Origin: Streptomyces sp. CB02959
GTDB taxonomy: Bacteria > Actinomycetota > Actinomycetes > Streptomycetales > Streptomycetaceae
Assembly (NCBI RefSeq): GCF_002803155.1
Contig: NZ_NNBP01000033.1
Location: 1 to 64,000, forward strand
Length of the DNA stretch: 64,000 nucleotides
Reading direction: 5' to 3'
How positions within the stretch are numbered: position 1 is the stretch's first letter; each line of letters starts with the position of its first letter. Under the pieces are notes generated by a model, which was given only the letters and a program-made list of their open reading frames with translations, made no database searches and was not told where the DNA came from. A program made the position numbers and the translations under genes. Below are positions 62,971 to 64,000 of this stretch, one piece after another.

Positions 62971-63549
62971 ATGCAGCACGCCGTGAACACCGCACTCGTC
63001 GTCACACTGTGGGCCTGGGCGGCGGCCGAGGTCCTGCTCCAGGTACGGCAGCGGACCCGCAGCGAGCGGACCGAGCGGACCGAGCGGCTCAGCCTCCTGC
63101 TCTTCGTGGTGCTGATCGGTGGCGGGATCGCGCTGGCGGCGCCCATCCGGCACGCGGTGCCCGCCCTGTCGTATTCCACCCAGTCGCCGGCCGTGCGGTC
63201 GGCGGTGCTGGCCGTGGCCTGGGCCGGGACAGCGCTCCGACTGTGGGCCATCGTCACGCTGGGCCGCTTCTTCCGCGGCACGGTGCACATCCAGCACGGT
63301 CACCGGGTCGTCGCCTCGGGGCCGTACCGGTACGTGCGGCACCCCGCCTACACCGGCTTCCTGCTCGCCGCGGCGGACCTCGCACTGCTCCTGGACAACG
63401 CCGCGTCCTGGCTGGTGCTCACCGTCTGCTGCCTGCTCGCGGTGGGCTACCGGATACACGTCGAGGAGCGGATGCTGCTCGACGCCCTGGGCGAGGAGTA
63501 CCAGGCGTACGCGGCCCGGACCCGCAGGCTCGTACCGGGCGTGTGGTGA
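62971..63549 (+). CDS. Isoprenylcysteine/phospholipid methyltransferase-like membrane protein
   Basis: This 192-residue membrane protein of the ICMT/PEMT-like family has about four to five helices. The C-terminal signature is GPYRYVRHPAYTGFLLA, followed by YRIHVEERMLLDALGEEYQA and YAARTRRLVPGVW. GGGAGGTG lies directly before ATG 62971. It methylates an unknown membrane substrate. The preceding palindromes may control it. A MarR gene is convergent. Confidence 0.87.
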   Translation: MQHAVNTALVVTLWAWAAAEVLLQVRQRTRSERTERTERLSLLLFVVLIGGGIALAAPIRHAVPALSYSTQSPAVRSAVLAVAWAGTALRLWAIVTLGRFFRGTVHIQHGHRVVASGPYRYVRHPAYTGFLLAAADLALLLDNAASWLVLTVCCLLAVGYRIHVEERMLLDALGEEYQAYAARTRRLVPGVW

Positions 63550-63619
63550 TGCCCGGCATCGTCGGCCCCGGGGCCCGACGTCCTCCGGACCGCACTCCTC
63601 TGACCGCCGTCCTCGGACG

Positions 63620-64000
63620 TCACCCTTCGGAGTCCTCGAGGAACTCCGCGACACGGAAGAGGGCGGGCAGCGCAGCCCGCACGGCTGCGCGATCGGCCTC
63701 CTCCAACGACTCCAGGGCGGCGTCCAGTCGGCTCTCGTGGGCGCGGGTCCAGGCGTCGAGCTGACTTCGGCCCGCGCCGGTCAGGGTGACGACGGAGACG
63801 CGGCGGTCCGCGGGGTCGACGGCACGGGCGACCAACCCGGCCTGGATCATCTGCCCGACCAGGCCGCTGACCGTACTGGCCGCCAGCCGCTGGCGGGCGG
63901 CCAGGTCCCCGATCCTGGCGGGCGAGTGCTCGGCGAGCACCTGGAGGAGTTCGACCTGGGCCATGGGCAGCGTCTCCCACGGGTAATCGGTGCGGATCGA
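63620..64000 (-). CDS. MarR-family regulator, 5' end outside the window
   Basis: The visible ~126 residues hold the winged helix (AQVELLQVLAEHSPARIGDL, ASTVSGLVGQMIQAGLVARA, RRVSVVTLTGAG) and the C-terminal dimer helix. The frame stays open to the right edge (SIRTDYPWETLPM), so the start is beyond 64000. It is convergent with the ICMT-like gene. Confidence 0.88.
   Translation of the reverse strand, partial: SIRTDYPWETLPMAQVELLQVLAEHSPARIGDLAARQRLAASTVSGLVGQMIQAGLVARAVDPADRRVSVVTLTGAGRSQLDAWTRAHESRLDAALESLEEADRAAVRAALPALFRVAEFLEDSEG

Overview
The window is high-GC DNA with actinobacterial gene style: GTG and TTG starts, purine-rich ribosome binding sites, start/stop overlaps (ATGA, GTGA) and dense GC-rich coding. 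Geosmin/2-methylisoborneol-type genes, an EshA-type encapsulin, a SapA homologue and a Pls-like synthetase point to Streptomyces or a close relative. The many broken genes, IS remnants and accessory functions resemble a chromosome arm rather than the core. That placement is an inference.

Layout. 1-1.4 kb: broken IS630 transposase inserted in a NACHT-NTPase remnant. 1.8-9.5 kb: amino-acid permease, cyclase-family hydrolase, GAF/SpoIIE phosphatase regulator, and an XRE regulator divergent from an SDR. 9.5-12.6 kb: decayed RHS toxin with nuclease-like tip and intact Imm21 immunity gene. 12.8-18.3 kb: MFS exporter and a translationally coupled sugar-type ABC importer. 18.5-23.8 kb: large lipoprotein, Tat-exported aerolysin/MTX2-like pore former, broken cytochrome, GtrA, and a molybdenum oxidoreductase with cytochrome b. 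24-28 kb: envelope glycosylation genes, then rhodanese/Lrp. 29-35.6 kb: GNAT, TetR plus acyltransferase, a methyltransferase-DedA fusion and a two-component system. 35.8-39.9 kb: SDR divergent from a complete ferredoxin/reductase/P450 operon. 40-47.3 kb: MarR-GNAT, HPP protein, two paralogous MarR regulators, nonsense-interrupted CLC channel, DUF2180 protein, beta-carbonic anhydrase and a narG-narI deletion scar. Three intergenic sites in this block share a GCAA..TTGC-N5-GCAA element. 47.5-51.6 kb: SapA homologue and the operon encapsulin - terpene cyclase - GPP methyltransferase (2-methylisoborneol type). 53.7-62.8 kb: Dap-dependent nonribosomal peptide cluster. 63-64 kb: ICMT-like methyltransferase and a partial MarR gene.

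The most promising system is the 53.7-62.8 kb cluster. A Pls/PosA-type membrane condensing protein lacking its adenylation domain is coupled to a separate A-T-TE protein, a TauD-like oxygenase, and SbnB/SbnA enzymes that make L-2,3-diaminopropionate. It suggests a split-module, possibly oxidised, Dap peptide or polymer. The encapsulin/terpene operon is a second coherent pathway: the methyltransferase makes 2-methyl-GPP and the cyclase is the probable encapsulated cargo.

Decay is heavy. Two conserved tryptophan codons read TGA, one tyrosine codon reads TAG, and three single-base frameshifts lie in G/C runs, so some lesions may be assembly errors. All functional calls come from reading the sequence without database searches.
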